This document shows positions 35,609-44,465 of a DNA stretch of 64,000 nt, piece after piece; position 1 is the stretch's first letter; every line of letters starts with the position of its first letter. The notes under the pieces were generated by a model, which searched no databases, was not told the origin of the DNA, and saw nothing but the letters and a program-made list of their open reading frames with translations. This DNA is from Sphingomonas oleivorans (GTDB lineage: Bacteria; Pseudomonadota; Alphaproteobacteria; Sphingomonadales; Sphingomonadaceae): the NCBI RefSeq assembly GCF_003050615.1, contig NZ_NWBU01000004.1, forward strand, positions 744,001 to 808,000, written 5' to 3'. The position numbers and the translations under genes were made by a program.

Positions 35609-38434
35609 TCAGAAGGTGAAGGCCAGGCGGGTGTAGTAAAAACCACCGCTAATGCCGTAGGGAGAATAAGCGTTATAGTAGCTGAACCCGGTCACGCCCT
35701 GATTGGCCGGCTTCAGCACCGTCGGATAGACGTTGAACAGATTGTTCGCCCCGATCGACACACGGACATTGTCATTGAGCTTGGCGGCGAGATCGACGTC
35801 GAAAATGACCTTCGGATCGATCGTGTCGTCATTGGCCGCAATGTTCGAAACCATCGTCACCTTGCCATAGCGGGTGGCGCGCAGGTTGAGCGTAGCGGGC
35901 CCCAGCTCCCAATTCACGCTGCCGATGAACTTGTCGCGCGGCGTGCCCTTGGTGAAATCGCCCTGGCGCGCACGATCGATCAGCACGAGGCCGGCATTGG
36001 CGAGCGCCGGCGGCGGCAGATCGATGCTGCGGAACTTCGTCTTGTTGAAATTGCCCGAAAGGCTGAACGTCGCCCGCCCGAAGCTCCCGAGCCCGGCACG
36101 GTAGGTGCCGACGATATCGAGGCCGCGGGTGCGCGTATCCGCCGCGTTCGAGAAATAGAAGCCGCCCTGATTGGGATCGAGCCCGGCGGAGAGGAAGGCG
36201 TTGCGGACCGCGCCATTGCTGCGCGCATTGTCGATCAGCGTGCCGGACAGGAGGATGCGATCGTCGATATCGATCTGATAGGCATCGATCGTGACGTTCA
36301 GCGCCGGAATGGCGGTGAAGACGAAGCCGGCCGAATAGTTGGTCGACTTCTCCGGTTTGAGCGGCGTAGCGCCAAGCGCGACCGCCGCAGGCGAATCCAC
36401 CGGTAGCGCGCGAACCGGATAGAGCTGCGTCACGGTGGACGGCGGAATCAGCACGCCGATCGTGCTCGACGAGGCATAATGCTGCTGCTGGAGCGTCGGC
36501 GCGCGGAAACCGGTGCTGACCGTGCCGCGCAGCGCGATGCCTTCGATCGGCTCGAGCCGGGTCGAGAATTTGCCCGTGGTCGTCGTGCCCGCATCCGAAT
36601 AATCTTCGTAGCGCACGGCCGCGGCCGCGTCCCAGCCCTTGACGATCGTCTGCTCGAAATTGGCATAGGCGCCGATGCTGTGGCGGGAGAATTTGCCCGC
36701 CGCATCGGCCGGAAAGCCGGTGACGCCCTGCGAGCCCGGCTGGCGGGCGACACCCGGGAACAATTTGCCCGGCGGTGCGCGATAGCCGCCATCGATATAG
36801 GATGCCGGCTCGCCCGCGCCGATCTCATACCAGTTCTTGCGATATTCCGCGCCGATCGCGGCCAGCAGCGGCTCTTCCAGGAAGCCCAGATCGAATTCGT
36901 TCTTGAGGTCGATATTGCTGGTCCATTCGCTCGCGATCACGCGGCCGATATAGAAATCGGTCGGGCTGGCCGGCCCCATCGAGACGTTGAGCGCGGTCGT
37001 CTCGCGATAGCGCACCCGGTTGCGCGAATAGGTCGAGCTCAGATCCCAGACGAAGTTCAGCCCGACATCGCCGCGCAGGCCCGCCGCCACCTGATAATCG
37101 CGATCATAGACATGCAGCCGCGGCACATAGCCGTCGGGAAAGATCTCGATGATATTGTTGGATGCATTGGGATTGCGGAAGGTCAGCCACGCATCCGAAT
37201 GGCGCGTGGAAGCGGTGCCGAACGAATAGAAGCGCACCGCCTCGCCGAGCGGCAGCGCCGCGTCATAGGACAGGTTCAGGACGGCGACCTGTGGCTGGCC
37301 GGGATGGTTGACATAGCGGTTGGCGGTCGCTTCGCGCGGGTCGAGTTGTCCGTTGATACGGGGATAGAGCACCGACGTGTTCGGCCCGCCGCGATCGGTG
37401 CGCGCCTGCAGGCGCGCATCCGCGGCGAAATGCAGATGCCCGCCATCACCCAGCGGCAGGCCGAAATCGCCGAGCGCCTGGCCGGTATCGCCGTCGCCGC
37501 CGAATGTCTGGCCGAACAGCACCGCCGCCGTGCCGCCCTTGTCGTCATCCTTGAGGATGAGATTGATGACGCCCGCCAGCGCATCCGAGCCATATTGCGC
37601 GGAAGCGCCGTCGCGCAGCACCTCGATCCGCTCGATCGCGCTCGTCGGAATAAGGTCGAGATCGGCCGGAGACTGGCCGTTCTGCGTCGTGCCGTTGATG
37701 AACAAAGTCGCCGTATTATGCCGGCGCTTGCCGTTGACGAGGACGAGCAGCTGGTCGCTCGACAGGCCGCGCAGCGACAGCGTCTTCACCGCGAAGCTCG
37801 CGCCCGCGCCGCTGTTCGATACGTTGATCGACGGCACCAGCGTGCCGAGCAGGTCGCGTACCGACTGCTTGCCGCTCGTGCTGGTCAGTTCCGAGGCGGA
37901 CAGGACGTCGATCGGCGCGAGGCTGTCGGCCACGGTGCGGTTGGTCTGGCGGGTGCCGGTGACGATGATGTCGCCTGCGGCAGCTTCCTCGGCGGCGGGT
38001 GCCGCGACTTCGGCCATGGCGAGCAGCGCCATCATGTTCGCCGGATTGGGCGCGGCGGCCTGCGCAAGCTGGATCGGTGCCGCACGCCGCGCGCCCGCCC
38101 CCCGGCCGGCCATGGACAGAGCGACAATCCCATCCTGCGCCATGGCGACGCGCAGCGGCGTGCCGGCGATGATCCGCGCCAGCGCCTTGTCCGCCGCCAT
38201 CCGCCCGCTCACGCCCCGCGAGCGGAATCCGGACAGTTCGTCATAAGGAAAGAGCAGCCGCGTTCCCGACTGGGCAGCGAACGCATTGAGCGCGCTGCGC
38301 ACATCCTGCGCGGGAATGTTGAACATGGCTTCCGCTTGCACGGGCTTGGCATGGGCCACCATGCCGATCGGACAAGCGATGGCTATCAGAGATGCTGCAA
38401 CGCAAAATGAACGAGTAAGCCGACTTCCCCACAT
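35609..38434 (-). CDS. TonB-dependent transducer-receptor with STN domain
   Basis: A 941-residue outer membrane receptor with a signal peptide, then a secretin/TonB short N-terminal (STN) domain at about residues 35-107 (FNIPAQDVRSALNAFAAQSG, DKALARIIAGTPL). A TonB-box-like DIIVTGTR follows, and the plug has VRDLLGTLVPSINVSNSG and LSLRGLSSDQLLVLVNGKRRH. The C-terminus is LAFTF. STN domains contact FecR, so this receptor should signal to the FecR/FecI pair encoded just upstream. The plug is of the sphingomonad non-siderophore type; the ligand is unknown. AGGGGGG precedes ATG 38434. Confidence 0.88.
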   Translation of the reverse strand: MWGSRLTRSFCVAASLIAIACPIGMVAHAKPVQAEAMFNIPAQDVRSALNAFAAQSGTRLLFPYDELSGFRSRGVSGRMAADKALARIIAGTPLRVAMAQDGIVALSMAGRGAGARRAAPIQLAQAAAPNPANMMALLAMAEVAAPAAEEAAAGDIIVTGTRQTNRTVADSLAPIDVLSASELTSTSGKQSVRDLLGTLVPSINVSNSGAGASFAVKTLSLRGLSSDQLLVLVNGKRRHNTATLFINGTTQNGQSPADLDLIPTSAIERIEVLRDGASAQYGSDALAGVINLILKDDDKGGTAAVLFGQTFGGDGDTGQALGDFGLPLGDGGHLHFAADARLQARTDRGGPNTSVLYPRINGQLDPREATANRYVNHPGQPQVAVLNLSYDAALPLGEAVRFYSFGTASTRHSDAWLTFRNPNASNNIIEIFPDGYVPRLHVYDRDYQVAAGLRGDVGLNFVWDLSSTYSRNRVRYRETTALNVSMGPASPTDFYIGRVIASEWTSNIDLKNEFDLGFLEEPLLAAIGAEYRKNWYEIGAGEPASYIDGGYRAPPGKLFPGVARQPGSQGVTGFPADAAGKFSRHSIGAYANFEQTIVKGWDAAAAVRYEDYSDAGTTTTGKFSTRLEPIEGIALRGTVSTGFRAPTLQQQHYASSSTIGVLIPPSTVTQLYPVRALPVDSPAAVALGATPLKPEKSTNYSAGFVFTAIPALNVTIDAYQIDIDDRILLSGTLIDNARSNGAVRNAFLSAGLDPNQGGFYFSNAADTRTRGLDIVGTYRAGLGSFGRATFSLSGNFNKTKFRSIDLPPPALANAGLVLIDRARQGDFTKGTPRDKFIGSVNWELGPATLNLRATRYGKVTMVSNIAANDDTIDPKVIFDVDLAAKLNDNVRVSIGANNLFNVYPTVLKPANQGVTGFSYYNAYSPYGISGGFYYTRLAFTF

Positions 38435-38528
38435 GGTCGCTACCCCCCTTAGGGCACATCAACGTGCCTGCGCTAAGAGTAACGAACGGGCGACAGCGAT
38501 CCGCCATCAGCTTTCGCGAAAAAGATGA

Positions 38529-39536
38529 TTATTCCAGCGAAAGGAGCAATATCGATCCGTCGGCTCCCTTCACCGTGCGCACGGGAAAGCTTCGCTGCAG
38601 CGCAAGAAGGAATTTGTCGCCCTCATCCAGCTCGAAGCGGCCGCCGATGCGGATCGAGGCGATGCGCGGATCGCCGACGACGATCTGATCGGGGCGATAG
38701 CGGTTGAACTCGGCCACCGCCTGCTCGATCGTATTGCCCTCCAGGTCGAGCAGGCCGTCGCGCCAGGCGATACGCTGGCGGATCAGATCATGGTCGAGCT
38801 GCGTGGTGGCGACGGTTCCACGGCGGAGGACCGCGCCCGCGCCCGCCGCGACGCGCGGCTCGTCATCCGCCTTGTGCGCCTGCCCTTCATGGCCCAGCGC
38901 CACTATCCCCTCGGTGACGGTGAGCTCGACCAGCTCCTTGCGGATACGCACGTTGAAAGCCGTGCCGATCGCGCGGATCCAGCCCTGCGCGACCTCCACG
39001 AAGAAGGGCCGGGCCGCATCATGCGCCACGTCGAACAGCGCCTCGCCCTGGAGCAGATGGATGGTGCGTCTTTCGGCCGTCATCGCGATCCGGATGCGCG
39101 ACGCGGTGTTCAGGCGCACCTTCGATCCGTCGGGCAGGAGGAGCGAGCGTCGCTCGCCCAGCTTCGTCTCATAGATGTCGCTGCCATCGAATCCCTTCCA
39201 GCCGAAGGGCACGGCCACCGCGGCGGCGGAAGCCGCCAGCAGCCCCGCCGCCACCGCGCGGCGTGTCGGATGGCGCTCCGCCGGGCTGTCCTGCGTCTCC
39301 GGCTCCGCCACACCGATGAGCGGCGGCGGGCTCGCGCGCAGGCGATCGGCCATGTCCCAGCCGGCCTCCGCCCGGGCGAAGGCGACGGCATGGGCGGGAT
39401 CGGCGGCGATCCATCGCATCGCGACGTCCCGTTCGGCCGCATCGCCACCGCAGCGAAGGCTAACGACGAAGCGGGCGGCCTCCTCGTCTATCTTCCGCCG
39501 CTCGGCCGGGGGCCTGAAAGGATCGTTCAACGCCAC
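38529..39536 (-). CDS. FecR-family anti-sigma regulator
   Basis: A 335-residue FecR protein. It has an N-terminal DUF4880-like segment (DEEAARFVVSLRCGG...AMRWIAADPAHAVAFARAE), one membrane helix at about residues 93-112 and a periplasmic FecR domain with LLLPDGSKVRLNTASRIRI and GEALFDVAHDAARPFFVEV. The C-terminal part (IEQAVAEFNRY, then IGGRFELDEGDKFL) resembles an STN-like tail. It should sequester the sigma factor and release it on receptor signalling. Its start overlaps the sigma gene by 77 nt in another frame, an unusually long overlap. Confidence 0.88.
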   Translation of the reverse strand: MALNDPFRPPAERRKIDEEAARFVVSLRCGGDAAERDVAMRWIAADPAHAVAFARAEAGWDMADRLRASPPPLIGVAEPETQDSPAERHPTRRAVAAGLLAASAAAVAVPFGWKGFDGSDIYETKLGERRSLLLPDGSKVRLNTASRIRIAMTAERRTIHLLQGEALFDVAHDAARPFFVEVAQGWIRAIGTAFNVRIRKELVELTVTEGIVALGHEGQAHKADDEPRVAAGAGAVLRRGTVATTQLDHDLIRQRIAWRDGLLDLEGNTIEQAVAEFNRYRPDQIVVGDPRIASIRIGGRFELDEGDKFLLALQRSFPVRTVKGADGSILLLSLE

Positions 39537-40047
39537 TGTCCTCGCTCTCCGCCATCGCCCTTGTTACCAGCATGACTGCCTTGGCGAGATGCTTCTCAAC
39601 GGTAGAAACGGATAAGCCCATCTCTTCCGCTATCTCGCCCAGCGAGCGTTCATGGACGCGGCGAAGCAGAAATACATTACGGCATTGCGGCGGGAGCCCG
39701 TCGATGATGCGCTGAAGCTGCCGCAATTCGTCGCGGGCGGATAGGGCAGCCTCGGTCGAATGGTCAATCTGCAGCATGTCCAGATCGGCAACGAAATCGA
39801 AGGAGACCACCGCCTCGCGCCGGGCGAAATCCATCAGCAGGTTGCGCGCGATGGTGAAGAGATAGGCCCGCCCCTTGGTGATGCGCCGCCAATCCTCCAC
39901 CGCATAAGCGCGCGCGAGCGTTTCCGCGACGAGATCGTCCAGATCGAAGCCCGCCGGCGCGATCAGCCGCAGCCGGCCGCGCAGCGATCGTTGATGCGGA
40001 AGAATAACCGTCTTGAACCAAGCCAAACGATCCGTGAGATCATCCAC
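39460..40047 (-). CDS. ECF RNA polymerase sigma factor (FecI type)
   Basis: A 195-residue sigma-70 ECF protein. Region 2 is seen in FDLDDLVAETLARAYAVEDWRRITKGRAYLFTIARNLLMDFARRE (read in parts), and region 4 in LPPQCRNVFLLRRVHERSLGEIAEEMGLSVSTVEKHLAKA. It likely activates transcription of the STN receptor and the amidohydrolase. It is first of the fecI-fecR-receptor-hydrolase set on the minus strand. The C-terminal tail beyond region 4 is basic and low-complexity and lies within the fecR overlap. Confidence 0.9.
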   Translation of the reverse strand: MDDLTDRLAWFKTVILPHQRSLRGRLRLIAPAGFDLDDLVAETLARAYAVEDWRRITKGRAYLFTIARNLLMDFARREAVVSFDFVADLDMLQIDHSTEAALSARDELRQLQRIIDGLPPQCRNVFLLRRVHERSLGEIAEEMGLSVSTVEKHLAKAVMLVTRAMAESEDSGVERSFQAPGRAAEDRRGGRPLRR

Positions 40048-40236
40048 GCCAGCCCCCTCAGCGTCGATTTCGATCCTCTTACATTTTTATGTCGGCAGGA
40101 CAGCATTTTTGCGACCCACTGTCCAGCGCGCTCTTGGCGGATCGTTATTCGACTGAATCGACCGCAAACCGGATCGCGGAAGGGCATGTCCGCGGAGAAG
40201 ACGCACCGACAAAACGCAAGCCCGGCGGGAAGGTAC

Positions 40237-40248
40237 GGAAACGTTTGC
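40237..40248. promoter_or_regulatory. LacI-family operator of the GH31 gene
   Basis: GGAAACGTTTGC is centred on CG with the palindromic core AAACGTTT and is identical to two sites in front of the TonB receptor at 45659-48538. The LacI-family gene at 44466-45491 is the likely binder. It lies directly before the -35 box. Confidence 0.65.
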
Positions 40249-40249
40249 A

Positions 40250-40277
40250 TTGATCCCGGATACCGTGGCACTATCGT
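40250..40277 (+). promoter_or_regulatory. Candidate GH31 promoter
   Basis: TTGATC (40250-40255) and TATCGT (40272-40277) are 16 bp apart, each 4/6 to the sigma-70 consensus. The LacI operator ends 1 bp upstream of the -35, so repressor binding would hinder polymerase. The predicted leader to the ATG is about 200 nt. Confidence 0.35.
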
Positions 40278-40486
40278 TCGCACACCGAATTTCAAAAGCG
40301 GAACGCTCCGGAGAAGAGCGCCAACCGTTCGGGGAGGATCGCCTATCTTGCCATGTCCGCTCGACATGAACGACCTGCCGCGGCCCCGGCCTGTTCCGGG
40401 CCGGCCCTGTCGGCTGCGCCGCTTCGGCCATGGGCAGGCGCCCCGCAGCGCCCCAGACAAACCAGATTTCAACGGAGAGGTGCAAA

Positions 40487-43018
40487 ATGCGTCGATCGAC
40501 GACGAGAAAGAAAAATAATGTCCTGACGGGCGCGCTGCTCGGCGCGTCGGCGATGATCCTGCCATGGGCCAGCCTTGCCGCGCAGCAGCCGGTTGCCGCC
40601 CCCGCATCCGCGGCAACGCCCGTCCTGACGCCACTCGCGGACGGCATCGACGTGCGGACGGGCGCCATGCTGATGCGGGTGACGGCGCTCGATAATGGCA
40701 TATTGCGCGTGCGGGTGGGGCGCGACGGGCAATTGCCCGAGGACGCCTCCTGGGCGGTGACGGCCGCCACGCGCCAGCGCGCGGCGAAGGTGGAGCCCTT
40801 TTCGGACGCGGCCTCGGCGGGCTTCCGCACGAGCGCCTTCACCGTCCGTATCGATCGCCGCGACGGGCGGCTGACCGTCGAGGATCCGCAGGGCAAGCCG
40901 ATCTCGTCCGACGCCGCACTGGAACCGGTCGACTTCCGCGGAACATCCTTCACCGTCCGCAAGACGATGCCTGCCGATGCGCATTATTATGGGCTGGGCG
41001 ACAAGGCCGGCCCGCTCGACCGGCGCGGGCAGACCTTCACGCTGTGGAACACCGACGCCTTTCTTTTCCAGGAATCGACCGATCCGCTCTACAAGGCGAT
41101 CCCCTTCTTCATCTCGGTCGATGGCGAGGGGCGCAGCCATGGCCTGTTCCTCGACAATACATGGCGCAGCTGGTTCGATTTCGGCCGCATCGATCCGGAT
41201 GCGCTGAGCTTCGGCGCGGAAGGCGGGCCGATCGACTATTATATCCTTGCCGGGCCGACGCCCAAGGATGTGGTGCAGCGTTATGCAGCGCTGACCGGCA
41301 CCTCGCCGATGCCGCCGCAATGGACGCTCGGCTTCCAACAGTCGCGCTACAGCTATATGTCGGCGGACGAGGTCCGCGCCATCGCCAGCCGGTTCCGCGC
41401 CGAGCATATTCCGCTCGACGCCATCTGGCTCGACATCGACTATCAGGATCGCAACCGCCCCTTTTCCGCCAATAAGGGCAGCTTCCCCGATCTCGCCGGG
41501 CTGGTGCGCGATGTCGCGCGGCAGGATGTGAAGATCGTCGCGATCACCGATCTGCACGTCGCGAACGCGCCGGGCGAGGGCTACAAGCCCTATGATACGG
41601 GTGCGGCGGGCGACCATTTCGTCAGGGATGCGGCCGGCAAAATCTATTCCGGCACGGTCTGGCCCGGCCCCTCGGTCTTCCCCGAATTCACCCGTGCGCC
41701 CAGCCGCACATGGTGGGGCTCGCTCTACAAGGATTTCGTGGCGGACGGCGTCGCCGGCTTCTGGAACGACATGAACGAACCGTCGATCTTCGAGACCGCG
41801 ACCAAGACGATGCCGCTCGACAACCAGCATCGCATCGAGGAGCCCGGCTTCGCCGCGCGGATCGCGACCCATCGCGAGATCCACAACGTCTTCGGCATGC
41901 TCAATTCGCGCGCCACCTATGATGGGCTGCTGGCGCTCAAGCCCAATGAGCGACCCTATGTGCTGACGCGCGCAAGCTATGCCGGCGGCCAGCGCTATGC
42001 CTCCACCTGGTCCGGCGACAACAGCTCGACCTGGAACCATCTTCGCCAGATGGTGCCGCAGCTCCTCAATCTCGGGATGAGCGGCTTCGCCTATAGCGGC
42101 GTCGACATTGGCGGCTTCGCCGGCACGCCCAATGCCGACCTCCTGACCCGCTGGATCGCGATCGGTGCCTTCACGCCGGTCTATCGCGATCATACGGCCA
42201 AGGGCACGGCGGCGCAGGAGCCCTGGGTGCACGGGCCCGAACATGGCGCAATCCGCCGCCGCTATATCGAAGAACGCTACCGGCTGCTCCCCTATCTCTA
42301 CGCGCTCGCGAACGAGACGGAACGGACCGGCCTGCCGATCATGCGCCCCGTCTTCCTCGAATATCCGGATGCGCTGTCCGCGCCCTGCGACGGCAGCATG
42401 AACTTCCTCATGGGCGATCGCATGCTCGTGGCGCCCGGACCCTGGGGCGATTCGCCCGCCCATTATTTCATCTGCCTGCCCAAGGGCGAATGGTTCGATT
42501 ATTGGACGGGGAAGAAGGCGACGCCGGCCGTCGTGCCCGATGATCCCGCAGCACCTTCTGTCCCCGTGCTGCGCGAGACGCCGACGCTGGAACGGCTGCC
42601 GGTCTTCGTGCGCGCGGGCACGATCCTGCCGCGCCAGCCGCTCGTGCAGAGCACGGCCGAAACGCCCAAGGGCCGGCTCGAACTCGCCGTCTATCCGGGA
42701 TCGGATTGCCGCGGCACGCTCTATTTCGACGACGGCCACAGCCTCGACTATCGCCGCGGCGCCTTCCTCCGCCAGCAGCTCCGCTGCACCGTGGCGGGCG
42801 ACCGGATCACGCTCAGCTTCGATCGGCGCGAAGGGCGTTTCCAGCCCTGGTGGAAGGAAGTCGATCTGGTTATCCATGGCTGGAGCGGCGCCTCGGCCCG
42901 TGCCACCATGGGCGGCCGCACGCTCGCCAGCACGGTCGATGCAGGCGCCGGGCTGCTCCGCGTGACCTTGCCCGATCCGAAAGGCGCCGCGACGGTCGAA
43001 CTCGCGACGGGTGGTTAA
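40487..43018 (+). CDS. Glycoside hydrolase family 31 alpha-glucosidase, secreted
   Basis: An 843-residue protein with a signal peptide (LTGALLGASAMILPWASLAAQ). The GH31 barrel is unmistakable: WTLGFQQSRYSY, the metal/substrate segment IWLDIDYQD, the nucleophile D428 in GFWNDMNEPS, and the acid/base D511 in TWSGDNSSTW. A C-terminal beta domain follows, ending in a short beta-sandwich. ATG 40487 has GGAGAGG six bases upstream. With the sugar carrier and TonB receptor it forms an alpha-glucoside utilisation set; maltose, isomaltose or related glucosides are the likely substrates in the periplasm. Confidence 0.92.
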   Translation: MRRSTTRKKNNVLTGALLGASAMILPWASLAAQQPVAAPASAATPVLTPLADGIDVRTGAMLMRVTALDNGILRVRVGRDGQLPEDASWAVTAATRQRAAKVEPFSDAASAGFRTSAFTVRIDRRDGRLTVEDPQGKPISSDAALEPVDFRGTSFTVRKTMPADAHYYGLGDKAGPLDRRGQTFTLWNTDAFLFQESTDPLYKAIPFFISVDGEGRSHGLFLDNTWRSWFDFGRIDPDALSFGAEGGPIDYYILAGPTPKDVVQRYAALTGTSPMPPQWTLGFQQSRYSYMSADEVRAIASRFRAEHIPLDAIWLDIDYQDRNRPFSANKGSFPDLAGLVRDVARQDVKIVAITDLHVANAPGEGYKPYDTGAAGDHFVRDAAGKIYSGTVWPGPSVFPEFTRAPSRTWWGSLYKDFVADGVAGFWNDMNEPSIFETATKTMPLDNQHRIEEPGFAARIATHREIHNVFGMLNSRATYDGLLALKPNERPYVLTRASYAGGQRYASTWSGDNSSTWNHLRQMVPQLLNLGMSGFAYSGVDIGGFAGTPNADLLTRWIAIGAFTPVYRDHTAKGTAAQEPWVHGPEHGAIRRRYIEERYRLLPYLYALANETERTGLPIMRPVFLEYPDALSAPCDGSMNFLMGDRMLVAPGPWGDSPAHYFICLPKGEWFDYWTGKKATPAVVPDDPAAPSVPVLRETPTLERLPVFVRAGTILPRQPLVQSTAETPKGRLELAVYPGSDCRGTLYFDDGHSLDYRRGAFLRQQLRCTVAGDRITLSFDRREGRFQPWWKEVDLVIHGWSGASARATMGGRTLASTVDAGAGLLRVTLPDPKGAATVELATGG

Positions 43019-43029
43019 AAAAGTGATAG

Positions 43030-43060
43030 GCGAAGGCTCGCCAAAAGGGGCGGCCTTCGC
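43030..43060 (+). terminator. Stem-loop between the GH31 and MFS genes
   Basis: GCGAAGGC (43030-43037) pairs with GCCTTCGC (43053-43060), and inner CGCC (43039-43042) with GGCG (43049-43052), around a 6-nt loop with one bulged T. There is no U-tract after it, so it may be an attenuator or mRNA-stabilising hairpin rather than a full terminator. Confidence 0.45.
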
Positions 43061-43111
43061 GTAGGCATCTTCGAAACGGTTGAAACTGGCTCATAACAAC
43101 GGGAGAGCGCC

Positions 43112-44416
43112 ATGGCAGCTCCGGTAGCGGCGGGTGTCCAGGTGAATGGCGACGGCAGCAATGCCCCGGCCGACCTGAAATATTTCGTTTTCGCACTTTT
43201 CTTCATTTTCGGCGGCATCACCAGCCTGAACGACGTCCTGATCCCCAAGCTCAAGGACATCTTCACGCTCAGCTATTCGCAGGCGATGCTGACGCAATCG
43301 GCCTTCTTCGCCGCTTATTTCGTGGTATCGTTGCCCGCCGGCGGGCTGGTGCGCCGGATCGGCTATATGCGCACGGCGGCATTCGGGCTGCTCCTGATGA
43401 CGGCGGGCTGCCTCGCCTTCATCCCGGCATCCTATTCGGCGGCCTTCCCCGCCTTTCTCGCCGCTTTGTTCGTGCTCGCGGCCGGGATCACGATCGTCCA
43501 GGTCGTCGCCAATCCGCTGATCTCGATGCTCGGCGCGCCGTCCACGGCACATAGCCGGCTGACCTTCGCGCAGGCGTTCAACTCGCTCGGCACGACGATC
43601 ATGCCCTATGTCGGCGCGATGCTGATCCTGGGCTCGCTCGCCAATGTCGACAGCTCGACGCTCGATCCGGCAGCGCTCGCAACCTTCCGCGCGGAAGAGA
43701 CGCAGGTGGTCGTCCACACTTATATCGGCCTCGCCGTCGCGCTGGTGGCGGTGGCGCTGCTCGTCTGGGCGCGGCGCAACCGGCTTCAGGAGGCGCGCGC
43801 CGAACGCGTGCCATTCACGCGCTCGTTCGAGCTGCTGAAGCGGCCCCGCTTCGCCTTCGGCACGCTCGGCATCTTCCTCTATGTCGGCGCGGAAGTCGCG
43901 ATCGGCAGCCTCATCGTCAATTATCTGATGCAGGCGCGGACGCTGGGCCTCGATCCGCAGTCGGCGGGCGAGCATGTCGCCTTCTATTGGGGCGGCGCGA
44001 TGGTCGGCCGCTTCGTCGGCGCCTATGTGCTGCGCCTGGTGGCGCCCGGCAAGGTGCTCGCGACGGCGGCAAGCATCGTGATCGCGCTGCTGCTGATCTC
44101 GGCCAACAGCACAGGCGCCGTCGCGGGATGGTCGCTGCTCGCGATCGGCCTGTTCAACTCGATCATGTTCCCGACGATCTTCTCGCTCGCCTCCGAAGGG
44201 CTGGGCGAGCGCGCGCCGGAAGGGTCGGGCCTGCTCGCCACCGCGATCGTCGGCGGCGCGATCGTGCCGCCGATCACCGGCAGCGCGGCCGATACCCTAG
44301 GTCTGGCCGCCGCGCTCACAGTGCCTGCAATCTGCTATGCCGGCATCGCATCCTTCGGCTGGTATGCGCGCCGGCCGGCGGTTCTGGCGCCCGTCGCCAA
44401 GCCGCTTACCGCCTGA
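43112..44416 (+). CDS. Sugar MFS transporter, FucP-like
   Basis: A 434-residue, 12-helix carrier of the FHS/FucP family. Visible are FALFFIFGGITSLNDVLIPKLKDIFTLSY near the start, YFVVSLPAGGLVRRIGY, and the diagnostic segment VVANPLISMLG with TFAQAFNSLGTTIMP. GGGAGAGCGCC precedes the ATG. Family members import fucose, glucose or galactose with protons. Here it likely takes up glucose released by the GH31 enzyme just upstream. A one-mismatch LacI-like site (GAAACGGTTG, 43073-43082) lies in its leader. Confidence 0.9.
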   Translation: MAAPVAAGVQVNGDGSNAPADLKYFVFALFFIFGGITSLNDVLIPKLKDIFTLSYSQAMLTQSAFFAAYFVVSLPAGGLVRRIGYMRTAAFGLLLMTAGCLAFIPASYSAAFPAFLAALFVLAAGITIVQVVANPLISMLGAPSTAHSRLTFAQAFNSLGTTIMPYVGAMLILGSLANVDSSTLDPAALATFRAEETQVVVHTYIGLAVALVAVALLVWARRNRLQEARAERVPFTRSFELLKRPRFAFGTLGIFLYVGAEVAIGSLIVNYLMQARTLGLDPQSAGEHVAFYWGGAMVGRFVGAYVLRLVAPGKVLATAASIVIALLLISANSTGAVAGWSLLAIGLFNSIMFPTIFSLASEGLGERAPEGSGLLATAIVGGAIVPPITGSAADTLGLAAALTVPAICYAGIASFGWYARRPAVLAPVAKPLTA

Positions 44417-44427
44417 CCATGGCCAAG

Positions 44428-44460
44428 GCCGCTGCCCGGCGTGCATCGCCGGGCAGCGGC
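44428..44460. terminator. Bidirectional terminator-like hairpin
   Basis: GCCGCTGCCCGGCG (44428-44441) and CGCCGGGCAGCGGC (44447-44460) form a perfect 14-bp stem with a 5-nt loop. It sits between the convergent MFS and LacI genes, 11 bp after one stop and 5 bp from the other. No U-tract is visible on either strand. Confidence 0.7.
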
Positions 44461-44465
44461 AGCAT

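Larger units (their letters stand above)
40048..40486. other. Divergent intergenic region between the sigma factor and the GH31 gene
   Basis: This 439-bp stretch holds a LacI-type operator (40237-40248) and a promoter-like pair (40250-40277) for the GH31 gene. It also has a GC-rich leader with partly self-complementary GGCCCCGGCC and GGGCCGG around 40380-40405. No additional gene was identified. The sigma-factor promoter was not resolved. Confidence 0.5.

Noticed and set aside
32418-35636. Open frame of about 1070 codons opposite the amidohydrolase
   Set aside because: Same antisense artefact; PD40 blades and the HTH metal motif are on the minus strand.
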